DNA from: Desulfovibrio sp.
GTDB lineage: Bacteria > Desulfobacterota > Desulfovibrionia > Desulfovibrionales > Desulfovibrionaceae
NCBI GenBank assembly: GCA_022837365.1
Contig: JALHHV010000070.1
Location: 1,108 to 8,149, forward strand
Direction: 5' to 3'
DNA: 7,042 nucleotides
Part shown: one piece after another, positions 1 to 5,221 of the stretch
Position numbering within the stretch: the first letter of the stretch is position 1
Layout: every line of letters starts with the position of its first letter
The notes under the pieces: generated by a model
The model's database searches: none
Told to the model about the DNA's origin: nothing
Seen by the model: only the letters and a program-made list of their open reading frames with translations
Program-made: the position numbers and the translations under genes

Positions 1-399
1 CGGGTCGCGCAGCAGGTCCGCGCCGCAGCCGCGCTTGACGATGGCCGAGACGGAACAGCCCATGTTCAGGTCCACGCCGAAAAAGCCTTCGGCCTGCACC
101 CGGCGGGCGCCCTCGGCCATGTGCTCCGGCTCGGCCCCGAACAGCTGACAGACCAGCCGGGGCGGCTCGCCCTCGCGCCACGAAAACGCCTCGGACTTTT
201 CCGGCCGTTCCGTAGGCACGGCGCGGGCGTTGCACATGCCGGTGAACAGCAGCCCGCAGCCGCCGTAGCCTTCCACCACCTCGCGGAAGGCGGCGTGGCC
301 CAGCCCGGCCATGGGGGCCAGCCACAGCCGTCCCGGCACGGTGCGCCCGCCCACGGTCAGCGGCTGGCGCAGGCGCGCGGCAAGGGCGGCGTCATGCAT
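1..399 (-). CDS. tRNA-dihydrouridine synthase, 5' part only
   Basis: Partial gene: the first 133 codons are present and the rest lies beyond the left edge of the window. Dus enzymes are cytosolic flavoproteins that use NADPH to reduce specific uridines of tRNA to dihydrouridine. Visible landmarks are the N-terminal barrel strand with LAPMAG (residues 27-32), which contributes to FMN binding; VCQLFG (83-88); and the family signature around DLNMGC (110-115), followed by IVKRGCGADLL (120-130). Cys115 matches the conserved cysteine that acts as general acid in the family, although the usual proline after it is serine here. ATG at 399 is chosen because its frame gives the Dus motifs; its first 8 bases overlap the end of the yfcE gene upstream, so translational coupling is likely. 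No strong Shine-Dalgarno is seen. Which Dus subfamily (A, B, C or other) cannot be told from this fragment. Confidence 0.9.
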   Translation of the reverse strand, partial: MHDAALAARLRQPLTVGGRTVPGRLWLAPMAGLGHAAFREVVEGYGGCGLLFTGMCNARAVPTERPEKSEAFSWREGEPPRLVCQLFGAEPEHMAEGARRVQAEGFFGVDLNMGCSVSAIVKRGCGADLLRDP

Positions 400-943
400 G
401 GCCGGGGGTGTGGCGCAGCAGTTCGTTGCCGTCCAGGTCACGGATGGACAGGGTGCCCGCCTCGTACAGGCCGTACGAGGCCACGTACCCGTCCTTGGGC
501 AGGGTGGTGGAGCCCACGTTCCAGATGTGCAGGCCGTCCACGGTTTCCGCGCGGGGGATGTGGGTGTGCCCGCACAGGAACACGTCGCCGGGGGCCAGGC
601 CGGGGAAACGGTCGGGCAGCTGGTGATGGTGCCCGTGGTTGGCCCAGATGCGCAGCCCGTCGGCGAATATCCACGCCGCTTCCGGCAGGGGAAAGCGCAG
701 GACCATGGTGTCCACCTCGGCGTCGCAGTTGCCGCGCACGGCGATGATGCGCGGAGCCCAATCATTGAGCAGCGCCGCCACCTCGCGCGGGGCGTAGCCT
801 TCCGGCACCGGGTTGCGCGGGCCGTGGTACAGCAGGTCGCCCAGCAGCACCAGGGCGTCCGGATGGTGGGTGCGGGCCAGTTCCAGCACCAGTTCGGTGC
901 GCGGCAGCGAGCCGTGCAGGTCGGAGGCGATGAGCAGCTTCAT
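392..943 (-). CDS. yfcE: YfcE-type metallophosphoesterase
   Basis: Complete 183-residue protein, about the same length as E. coli YfcE and resembling it nearly end to end. YfcE is a cytosolic calcineurin-fold phosphodiesterase that depends on Mn2+ in vitro and hydrolyses model phosphodiesters; its physiological substrate is not established. The metal-binding motifs are all present: D8 and H10 in SDLHGS, D36 in LLGD, N72 in RGNCD, H103 in NHGHHH, and H126 and H128 in GHTH. The family segment HGPRN..PEGYAP (40-51) is also there. The start ATG at 943 has an AGGA about 11 bases upstream, a rather long spacing. The stop overlaps the dus start by 8 bp, so the two are probably co-transcribed. The gap to the upstream hsp20 gene is 142 bp and holds a GC-rich hairpin. 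Confidence 0.93.
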   Translation of the reverse strand: MKLLIASDLHGSLPRTELVLELARTHHPDALVLLGDLLYHGPRNPVPEGYAPREVAALLNDWAPRIIAVRGNCDAEVDTMVLRFPLPEAAWIFADGLRIWANHGHHHQLPDRFPGLAPGDVFLCGHTHIPRAETVDGLHIWNVGSTTLPKDGYVASYGLYEAGTLSIRDLDGNELLRHTPGHA

Positions 944-1005
944 GGTCGTCTGATTCCTGATGGTGAGGAAGGCGCGCCCGCTGTGCGCCGCGCCGGGAAG
1001 GGAAC

Positions 1006-1031
1006 GGGCCGCCGCCCTGCGGCGGTGGCCC
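1006..1031 (-). terminator. GC-rich hairpin after hsp20, possible weak terminator
   Basis: An inverted repeat of two 11-base arms (1006-1016 and 1021-1031) surrounds a 4-base loop, with one non-Watson-Crick position. It lies 55 bp after the stop codon of the downstream hsp20 gene and before yfcE. There is no T-run following it on the minus strand, so it is not a canonical intrinsic terminator; it may act as an mRNA 3'-end stabiliser or attenuator, or be chance in GC-rich DNA. Confidence 0.3.
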
Positions 1032-1085
1032 GGAACGTGGACGTATGCGGAAAAGCGGAAAAATGGCCGGGATGCGGCACGCGGG

Positions 1086-1643
1086 CTACACGTGCTCGAC
1101 GGTAATCCTGCGCGGCGCGGCCGCCTCGCGCTTGGGCATGCGGATGGTCAGCACGCCGTTGGCCAGTTGGGCCGAAATGCGCGCGGCGTCCACCATGTCC
1201 GACAGGGTGAACACGGCGTGGTACTCCACGTCGCCGAACTCCATGGCGTGCACGCGGAGGCCGCCCGCCGGGCCGCAGCCGCAGGGGGCGGGCTCCGGAG
1301 GGGCTTTCACGTCCGGACCGGCGTCTGCCGTGGCCTCGCGTCCCCCATCGCGTCCCATGTCGCGGCAATCACCGAAGCGGGTCATGCCGCGCACGGTCAG
1401 TTCGTCGCCCTCCACGTCCAGCACCAGGCCGTCGTGGGCCACGCCGGGCATGTCCAGAAACAGGTGAAAGCCGTCCTCGCGCTCCACCAGGTCGGCCTGG
1501 GGGCGCATGCGCGGCGGCTGCCGCGACTGGGCGAACCGGCCCTGCCGGGCGCCTTCCGGCCCGCCCTGGCCGCCCCGTTCGTTCTGGCGGGCGGGACGGG
1601 ACGCGGGATGCGGAAAACGGGGGCGGCGGTCTGGGGGCGTCAC
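1086..1643 (-). CDS. Hsp20/alpha-crystallin small heat shock protein (divergent, with insert)
   Basis: A 185-residue small heat shock protein, an ATP-independent cytosolic holdase that forms oligomers and binds unfolding proteins. The alpha-crystallin domain spans about residues 48-172 and ends in the family motif A-x3-N-G-V-L (158-165); an I-x-V motif (180-182) in the tail is of the kind that docks on neighbouring dimers. Residues 1-45 form an Arg/Pro/Gly-rich N-terminal arm. Unusually, about 35-40 extra residues rich in Gly, Pro and acidic or basic side chains (about 90-130) interrupt the domain between the strand ending in ELTVRG and the strand region at VEYHAVFTL. This insert region contains three cysteines (93, 121, 123). 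The start is a GTG at 1643, supported by an AGGAG Shine-Dalgarno (1650-1654) six bases upstream. That Shine-Dalgarno directly abuts the inverted-repeat element separating this gene from the other hsp20. Confidence 0.92.
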   Translation of the reverse strand: MTPPDRRPRFPHPASRPARQNERGGQGGPEGARQGRFAQSRQPPRMRPQADLVEREDGFHLFLDMPGVAHDGLVLDVEGDELTVRGMTRFGDCRDMGRDGGREATADAGPDVKAPPEPAPCGCGPAGGLRVHAMEFGDVEYHAVFTLSDMVDAARISAQLANGVLTIRMPKREAAAPRRITVEHV

Positions 1644-1649
1644 GGCTGT

Positions 1650-1654
1650 CTCCT
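1650..1654 (-). promoter_or_regulatory. Shine-Dalgarno deciding the GTG start of the downstream hsp20
   Basis: Reads AGGAG on the minus strand, six bases before the GTG at 1643-1641. It supports GTG as initiator. It sits immediately outside the end of the inverted-repeat element, so the element has left it intact. Confidence 0.75.
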
Positions 1655-1655
1655 G

Positions 1656-1800
1656 GGGGCTGTTTCCAAATTAGGATTTTCGTTCGTTGGCAAGGAAAAC
1701 GAGCCTGACATGAGGGAATATACTCTTATCGTATTTGACCGAAATGGAAGGAGAAGTTTGACGCAGCCAACGGACGAAGGGACAATTTCGAAACAGCCCC
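1656..1800. mobile_element. 145-bp MITE-like element or insertion-sequence remnant with imperfect terminal inverted repeats
   Basis: The left end (1656-1691) and the reverse complement of the right end (1766-1800) share about 28 of 36 positions: GGGGCTGTTTC, then one mismatch, AAATT, a variable stretch of 5-6 bases, TTCGT, one mismatch, CGTTGGC. The 74 bp between them show no coding content that I recognise and are conspicuously AT-rich compared with the flanking DNA. The ends begin and stop where the composition changes. These are the marks of a non-autonomous transposable element or of an IS deleted internally. No convincing target-site duplication is seen (TCCTG on the left, TAGCG on the right). 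The right end supplies the last base of the TAG stop of the upstream hsp20, and the left end abuts the Shine-Dalgarno of the downstream one. I cannot name the IS family from memory with certainty. Confidence 0.7.
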
Positions 1801-2213
1801 TAGCGAACTTCGATATGCACGGTACGCGGCCGCACCGCCTGCGCCTTGGGCAGCACGATTTCCAGCACGCCGTCCTTCATGGTGGCCGTGGCCCGGTCGC
1901 GGTCGATGGGCACGTTCAGGGTCACCACCCGCTGGAAGGGGCCGGTGGGCCGCTCCTGCCGGTAGTACCGGCCGCGCACCACGGGCAGTTCGCCCTTGAG
2001 CACCAGGGTCTTGTCGGTGATGGTGATGTCCAGCCCGTCCATGTCCACGCCAGGCACCAGCGCCCGCACGCGGATGGCCGCGTCGTCCTCGCCGATGTTC
2101 AGCGGCGGAAACTGGGCGCGGCCGCGCGTGGCCGCCAGGGTGCGACCCGCGTCGCCCGCCAGGCGGTCGAGCAGGTTGGGAAATTCGTAGAACGCGCTGA
2201 AGTCGATGACCAT
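1800..2213 (-). CDS. Hsp20/alpha-crystallin small heat shock protein
   Basis: A 137-residue small heat shock protein of typical bacterial length. The alpha-crystallin domain covers about residues 36-123, with VPGVDMDGLDITITDKTLVL (53-72) as the first strands, a short linker GRYYRQERPTGPF (81-93) where class-typical proteins have the dimerisation loop, and the signature A-x3-D-G-V-L (110-117) followed by EIVLPK. The tail VHIEV (132-136) resembles the I/V-x-I/V oligomerisation motif. ATG at 2213 is preferred over upstream in-frame codons because GAGG lies a few bases before it and the protein then starts MVIDFSAFYEF, as in related proteins. The stop codon TAG shares its last base with the end of the inverted-repeat element. 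It is probably a holdase partner of the second hsp20 downstream; the two are clearly diverged paralogues, not a recent duplication. Confidence 0.94.
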   Translation of the reverse strand: MVIDFSAFYEFPNLLDRLAGDAGRTLAATRGRAQFPPLNIGEDDAAIRVRALVPGVDMDGLDITITDKTLVLKGELPVVRGRYYRQERPTGPFQRVVTLNVPIDRDRATATMKDGVLEIVLPKAQAVRPRTVHIEVR

Positions 2214-2253
2214 GCGCACCTCTTCTGGTCGGCGGGTTGCGGACGGCGCCCGG

Positions 2254-2310
2254 CCACGGCGGACCGGGACCACGGCGGACCGGGGCCACGGCGAACCGGG
2301 GCCACACCGG
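2254..2310. repeat. 16-bp tandem repeat, about 3.5 copies, in the hsp20 leader
   Basis: Copies at 2254-2269, 2270-2285 and 2286-2301 have the unit CCACGGCGGACCGGGG, with one base changed in the first and one in the third; a degenerate partial copy ends at 2310. They lie between the likely promoter and the Shine-Dalgarno of the hsp20 gene, so they would be transcribed as part of its 5' leader. No long reading frame of known function uses them. Confidence 0.85.
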
Positions 2311-2312
2311 CA

Positions 2313-2340
2313 TAGCTAACACCCCCGGCGGCGCTGTCAA
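2313..2340 (-). promoter_or_regulatory. Possible sigma-70-type promoter of hsp20
   Basis: On the minus strand a perfect TTGACA (2340-2335) is followed after 16 bases by TAGCTA (2318-2313). The -35 is exact but the -10 is poor, which fits only moderately. It would give a leader of about 90-95 nt including the tandem repeats. No CIRCE inverted repeat or sigma-32-like promoter is obvious. Confidence 0.45.
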
Positions 2341-2372
2341 TGAGGATGCGGGCGGGACGGGGCCGGGGTACG

Positions 2373-2573
2373 CTACTTCACCGAGCGCTGCCCCTGCTCC
2401 CACCGCTCGGCCGGGACAGCCTCCTCCACCAGCATCACGGGAATCTCGTCGCGCACGGGATAGACCACCTTGCACTGGGCGCACTTCAGGCCGCGCTCGT
2501 TGTCCACGGGTTCCACGGGCTGGCGGCACTTGGGACAGGCGAGGATTTCCAGCAGTTCCTTGTTCAGCGACAC
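2373..2573 (-). CDS. Trm112/YcaR-family small zinc-ribbon protein
   Basis: A 66-residue protein of the Trm112 (UPF0434/YcaR) family. Two cysteine pairs, C13-x2-C16 and C31-x2-C34, form the likely zinc site, and the surrounding LLEILACPKC and YPVRDEIPVML segments are typical. In eukaryotes and archaea Trm112 is an activating subunit of tRNA, rRNA and protein methyltransferases; the role of the short bacterial members is not established. The start is a GTG at 2573, fixed by a strong AAGGAG (2580-2585) six bases upstream. A sigma-70-type promoter lies just in front. Only 159 bp separate its stop from the hsp20 start, and no terminator is evident, so some read-through into hsp20 is possible. Confidence 0.92.
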   Translation of the reverse strand: MSLNKELLEILACPKCRQPVEPVDNERGLKCAQCKVVYPVRDEIPVMLVEEAVPAERWEQGQRSVK

Positions 2574-2579
2574 GGCGCA

Positions 2580-2585
2580 CTCCTT
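2580..2585 (-). promoter_or_regulatory. Shine-Dalgarno deciding the GTG start of the Trm112 gene
   Basis: AAGGAG on the minus strand, six bases before the GTG initiator. It is the strongest ribosome binding site in the window and justifies the non-ATG start. Confidence 0.8.
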
Positions 2586-2602
2586 GGTTGCATTGTGCGC
2601 GC

Positions 2603-2631
2603 ACCATAGCCCGAAGCCGCCGCCTGCTCAA
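2603..2631 (-). promoter_or_regulatory. Sigma-70-type promoter of the Trm112 gene
   Basis: Minus strand TTGAGC (2631-2626), 17-base spacer, TATGGT (2608-2603): four of six consensus positions in each box at the optimal spacing. Transcription would start near 2596, giving a leader of about 20-25 nt that holds the Shine-Dalgarno. Confidence 0.6.
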
Positions 2632-2712
2632 GCGGAGCGGGCGTGGCCGGTTTTCCGCGCGCCGTCGGCGGCATCGCCCCGCCGCCATCCCGGCTCCATC
2701 CCATGACAGCCC

Positions 2713-2730
2713 CGTCCGGGATGCCGGACG
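2713..2730. promoter_or_regulatory. Palindrome upstream of the PHP-gene promoter, candidate operator
   Basis: A perfect 7-bp inverted repeat, CGTCCGG-gatg-CCGGACG, ends six bases before the -35 box of the plus-strand promoter. Its position suits an activator or repressor site. It is not followed by a good T-run and no plus-strand gene precedes it, so a terminator is unlikely. No regulator can be assigned. Confidence 0.35.
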
Positions 2731-2736
2731 CCTTTG

Positions 2737-2765
2737 TTGACACCCGCCGGGGCGGCACGTAGCAT
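2737..2765 (+). promoter_or_regulatory. Sigma-70-type promoter of the PHP gene (and possibly the operon)
   Basis: Exact TTGACA (2737-2742), 17-base spacer, TAGCAT (2760-2765; four of six). It is the best promoter match in the window. The transcript would start near 2772, about 60 nt before the ATG of the PHP gene. It probably also serves the two downstream genes. Confidence 0.7.
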
Positions 2766-2832
2766 CGCGCCGTACCCCGCCGCTCCGTCCGGCAACGCAA
2801 CGGGCACGGGGCATCAGGCATCCGGAGCAGCC

Positions 2833-3729
2833 ATGTCCATCCGTTTCATAGACCTGCATTCCCATTCCACCGCCTCGGACGGCAGCGACACCCCGGCGGA
2901 ACTGGTCCGCAAGGCGGCAGCCGCCAGGCTGGCCGCCATCGCGCTCACCGACCACGACACCACGTCCGGCCTGGACGAGGCCGTCCGTGAAGGCCGCCGA
3001 CTCGGCCTGGAGGTCATCCGGGGGTGCGAACTGGGCGTGCGCTGCGAACACGGCGAACTGCACATCCTGGGATTGTGGCTGCCCGAAGGCGACGCCCCCC
3101 CCTCGGGCTCAACCCCGCTGGACGCCACCCTGGCCGAACTGCGCGGCCACCGCGCCGCCCGCAACCGCCGCATCGCCGCGCAACTGCGCCAGTGCGGCGT
3201 GGACATCGAGTACGCCGAGGTGGAGGCCATCTCCGGCGGCGAATCGGTAAGCCGCCTGCACTTCGCGCGCATCCTGCACCAAAAGGGCTATGTGCCCACG
3301 CCGCAAGAGGCCTTTGCCCGGTACATCGGCCCCGGCGGCCGGGCCTACGTGGCCAAGGAAACCCTGTCCCCGGCCGAGGGCGTGGCCCTGCTGCATTCCG
3401 TGGGGGCCACCGTGGCCTTGGCCCACCCCATGCTGTTCCGCTACCCCGGCAACGGCTTTGCCGAATGGCTGGACGACACTGTGGCCGACCTGAAGCGCCA
3501 CGGCCTGGACGCCATAGAAGCCTACCACAGCGAACATTCGCAGGCCGACACCCGCCGCTGCGTGGACCTGGCCGCCCGGCACGGGCTGGCCCTGACCGGC
3601 GGCTCGGACTACCACGGCGCGGGCAAGCCCGGCATCGCGCTGGGGCGCGGGCGCGGCGGCCTGCGCGTGACCACCGCCGTGCTCGACGACCTGAAGGAAC
3701 GCAGACGCCGCCAGGGGCTGCCGGTGTAG
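2833..3729 (+). CDS. PHP-domain phosphoesterase, RNase AM / YciV (3',5'-nucleotide phosphatase) type
   Basis: A 298-residue protein, close in length to E. coli YciV (RNase AM, about 290 residues). The PHP metal site is complete: H9 and H11 in DLHSHST, D16 in SDG, D40-H41-D42 in LTDHDT, E66 in GCELGV, H77 in ELHILG, H198 in LAHPM, and D259 and H261 in GGSDYHG. Family members release phosphate from 3',5'-nucleoside bisphosphates and/or degrade short RNAs from the 5' end in the cytosol, so a role in RNA-fragment or pAp turnover is likely; the exact substrate is inferred. pAp clearance would matter in an organism with heavy sulfonucleotide chemistry, but dissimilatory sulfate reduction itself uses APS and does not make pAp. 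ATG at 2833 is chosen because GGAG (2824-2827) precedes it by five bases and longer versions would start inside the promoter. Confidence 0.93.
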   Translation: MSIRFIDLHSHSTASDGSDTPAELVRKAAAARLAAIALTDHDTTSGLDEAVREGRRLGLEVIRGCELGVRCEHGELHILGLWLPEGDAPPSGSTPLDATLAELRGHRAARNRRIAAQLRQCGVDIEYAEVEAISGGESVSRLHFARILHQKGYVPTPQEAFARYIGPGGRAYVAKETLSPAEGVALLHSVGATVALAHPMLFRYPGNGFAEWLDDTVADLKRHGLDAIEAYHSEHSQADTRRCVDLAARHGLALTGGSDYHGAGKPGIALGRGRGGLRVTTAVLDDLKERRRRQGLPV

Positions 3730-3812
3730 GCGCGCGCACCCGCGCCCCACCGCCCCGCGCACTCCGCAAACCGACGGCGGGTCCGCCGCCGCCAACCACA
3801 GCCACCCACATC

Positions 3813-5105
3813 ATGACCACCGGCTCCACATCATCCCCCCACGCATCCCCGCAAGACGCGGTCCCGCCCGACCCCGCGCGCCCGGCGCTGCCCGAACTGC
3901 TGGCCCCGGCGGGCGACATGGAAAAGCTGGACGCGGCCCTGCGCTACGGGGCCGACGCCGTGTACCTTGGCGGACGCGGCCCCAACCTGCGCGCGGGCGC
4001 GCAGGGCTTTGCGCCCGACGAACTGCCCGAGGCGGCCCGGCGCGCCCATGCCGTGGGCGCGCGCGCCTACTACTGCCTGAACAGCCTGCCCCACCAGCGC
4101 CACCTGCGCGACGTGGAGGCCGCCATCGACGAGGCCGACGCGGCGGGCATGGACGCCCTGATCGTGGCCGACCCCGGCGTCGCCCGCATGGCCCGCCGCC
4201 GCGCGCCGCGCCTGCCGCTGCACATTTCCACCCAGGCCAACACCGCCAACGCCGAGGCGGCCCTGTTCTGGCAGGACATGGGGGCCGCCCGCGTGAACAT
4301 GGCCCGCGAGCTGGACCTGTCCGGCATCCGCGAGTTGGTGCGGGCCTGTCCGGGGCTGGAATTCGAGGCATTCGTGCACGGGGCCGTGTGCCTGGCCGTG
4401 TCCGGGCACTGCCTGCTTTCGGCGTGGATGAACAACCGCCCGGCCAACCTCGGCCAGTGCACCCACCCCTGCCGCTTCGAATACCTGGGCATGGCCCTGG
4501 CCGTGGAGGAAAAGACCCGGCCCGGCGAAATCGCGTGGGAGGCGGTGGAGGACGGCCCGTTCCACTCCAGCTTCTGGGCCCCCAACGACCTGTGCCTGGT
4601 GAAATACGTGCGCTGGTTCGCCGCCGTGGGCGTGGCCTCGCTGAAGATCGAGGGCCGGGTGAAGAGCGCGGGCTACGTGGCCCAGGTCACCGACGCCTAC
4701 CGCACCGCGCTGGACGACCTGACCCGGCGCACCTTCCGGCACGAGGACTACCTGTACGAACTGCTGAACACCGCCAGCAGGCCGCTGTCCACGGGCTTCT
4801 TCCTGCCCGGCGGCAGGCGGCTGAGCCGGGGCCTGCCGCACGACGCCATGCGCCGCCCGGTGGTGGCGCGCATCGAGCAGCCCGCGGGGGACGGCGCGTG
4901 GCACGTGTCCGTGCGCGCCCCGTGGCGCGCCGCGCGGCCCATGGAACTGTTGCTGCCCGGCCTGCACCGGCCGGAACTGCACCCCGGCGACTTCCGGCTG
5001 GAGAACCACAAGGGCGAAACCGTGGACCAGTTGCACCCCGGCATGGCGGGGGTGCTGCACTGCGCCCACGAAGGGCTTGCCACCGGCCTGTTCATTCGGG
5101 CCTGA
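3813..5105 (+). CDS. U32-family protein, TrhP/YegQ-like (probable tRNA hydroxylation factor)
   Basis: A 430-residue protein annotated by tradition as a U32 collagenase-like peptidase. The N-terminal barrel begins at PELLAPAGD (27-35) with GADAVYLGG (46-54); the U32 signature runs from E185 through C193 and C200 to S203; SLKIEGRVKS (276-285) is the other conserved block. A C-terminal beta-barrel domain follows (about 345-430). Cysteines 193, 200, 216/220 and 261 match in spacing the [4Fe-4S] ligands known in UbiU. Characterised relatives hydroxylate RNA (TrhP at wobble uridine of tRNA, RlhA at 23S rRNA) or ubiquinone precursors (UbiU/V), using prephenate as oxygen donor or O2-independent chemistry. 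For a presumed anaerobe the O2-independent tRNA role is the best guess. The start ATG has no Shine-Dalgarno, and residues 1-26 form a low-complexity extension. It sits 83 bp after the PHP gene. Confidence 0.92.
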   Translation: MTTGSTSSPHASPQDAVPPDPARPALPELLAPAGDMEKLDAALRYGADAVYLGGRGPNLRAGAQGFAPDELPEAARRAHAVGARAYYCLNSLPHQRHLRDVEAAIDEADAAGMDALIVADPGVARMARRRAPRLPLHISTQANTANAEAALFWQDMGAARVNMARELDLSGIRELVRACPGLEFEAFVHGAVCLAVSGHCLLSAWMNNRPANLGQCTHPCRFEYLGMALAVEEKTRPGEIAWEAVEDGPFHSSFWAPNDLCLVKYVRWFAAVGVASLKIEGRVKSAGYVAQVTDAYRTALDDLTRRTFRHEDYLYELLNTASRPLSTGFFLPGGRRLSRGLPHDAMRRPVVARIEQPAGDGAWHVSVRAPWRAARPMELLLPGLHRPELHPGDFRLENHKGETVDQLHPGMAGVLHCAHEGLATGLFIRA

Positions 5106-5127
5106 TTGGGCCTGATCGGGCCTGACG
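5098..5127. repeat. 10-bp tandem repeat over the U32 stop codon
   Basis: Three consecutive copies of GGGCCTGAT(T/C) (5098-5107, 5108-5117, and 5118-5127 with two changes). The first copy contains the TGA stop of the U32 gene, and each copy repeats the TGA. It looks like slippage expansion at the 3' end of the gene. Confidence 0.75.
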
Positions 5128-5150
5128 GGCCGCTCCGCCCCCGGCAAACA

Positions 5151-5183
5151 CAACTGGCGCAACCGGCCCAACTGGCGCAACCG
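5151..5183. repeat. Two copies of a 15-bp direct repeat upstream of the sigma-54 regulator
   Basis: CAACTGGCGCAACCG occurs at 5151-5165 and 5169-5183, a period of 18 bp, 39 bp before the regulator ATG. It may be two same-face protein binding sites or simple duplication. No -24/-12 sigma-54 promoter (GG-N10-GC with the right context) stands out here. Confidence 0.7.
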
Positions 5184-5221
5184 CCACCCCGGCCCCGGCC
5201 GCGCAACCCCACGGAACACCC

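Noticed and set aside
960..2315. A 451-codon plus-strand frame across both hsp20 genes and the inverted-repeat element
   Set aside because: Antisense to two well-supported Hsp20 genes; no family resemblance. Its part inside the element is also not a recognisable transposase.
2313..2345. CIRCE or sigma-32 heat-shock control site in front of hsp20
   Set aside because: I looked for the TTAGCACTC/GAGTGCTAA inverted repeat and for a CTTGAAA/CCCCAT pair; neither is present, only the sigma-70-like boxes reported.
2667..2686. Six-base inverted repeat with an eight-base loop between the Trm112 and PHP genes
   Set aside because: GGCGGC/GCCGCC pairs are common by chance in this composition and no T-run follows.
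3775..3788. Short palindrome CGGCGG-gt-CCGCCG between the PHP and U32 genes
   Set aside because: Low-complexity GC repeat, loop too small for a good hairpin, no T-run; not enough for a terminator call.
3831..5219. A 462-codon minus-strand open frame opposite the U32 gene
   Set aside because: Shadow of the U32 coding frame; composition is Gly/Val/His/Ala-rich without domains and no ribosome binding site supports it.
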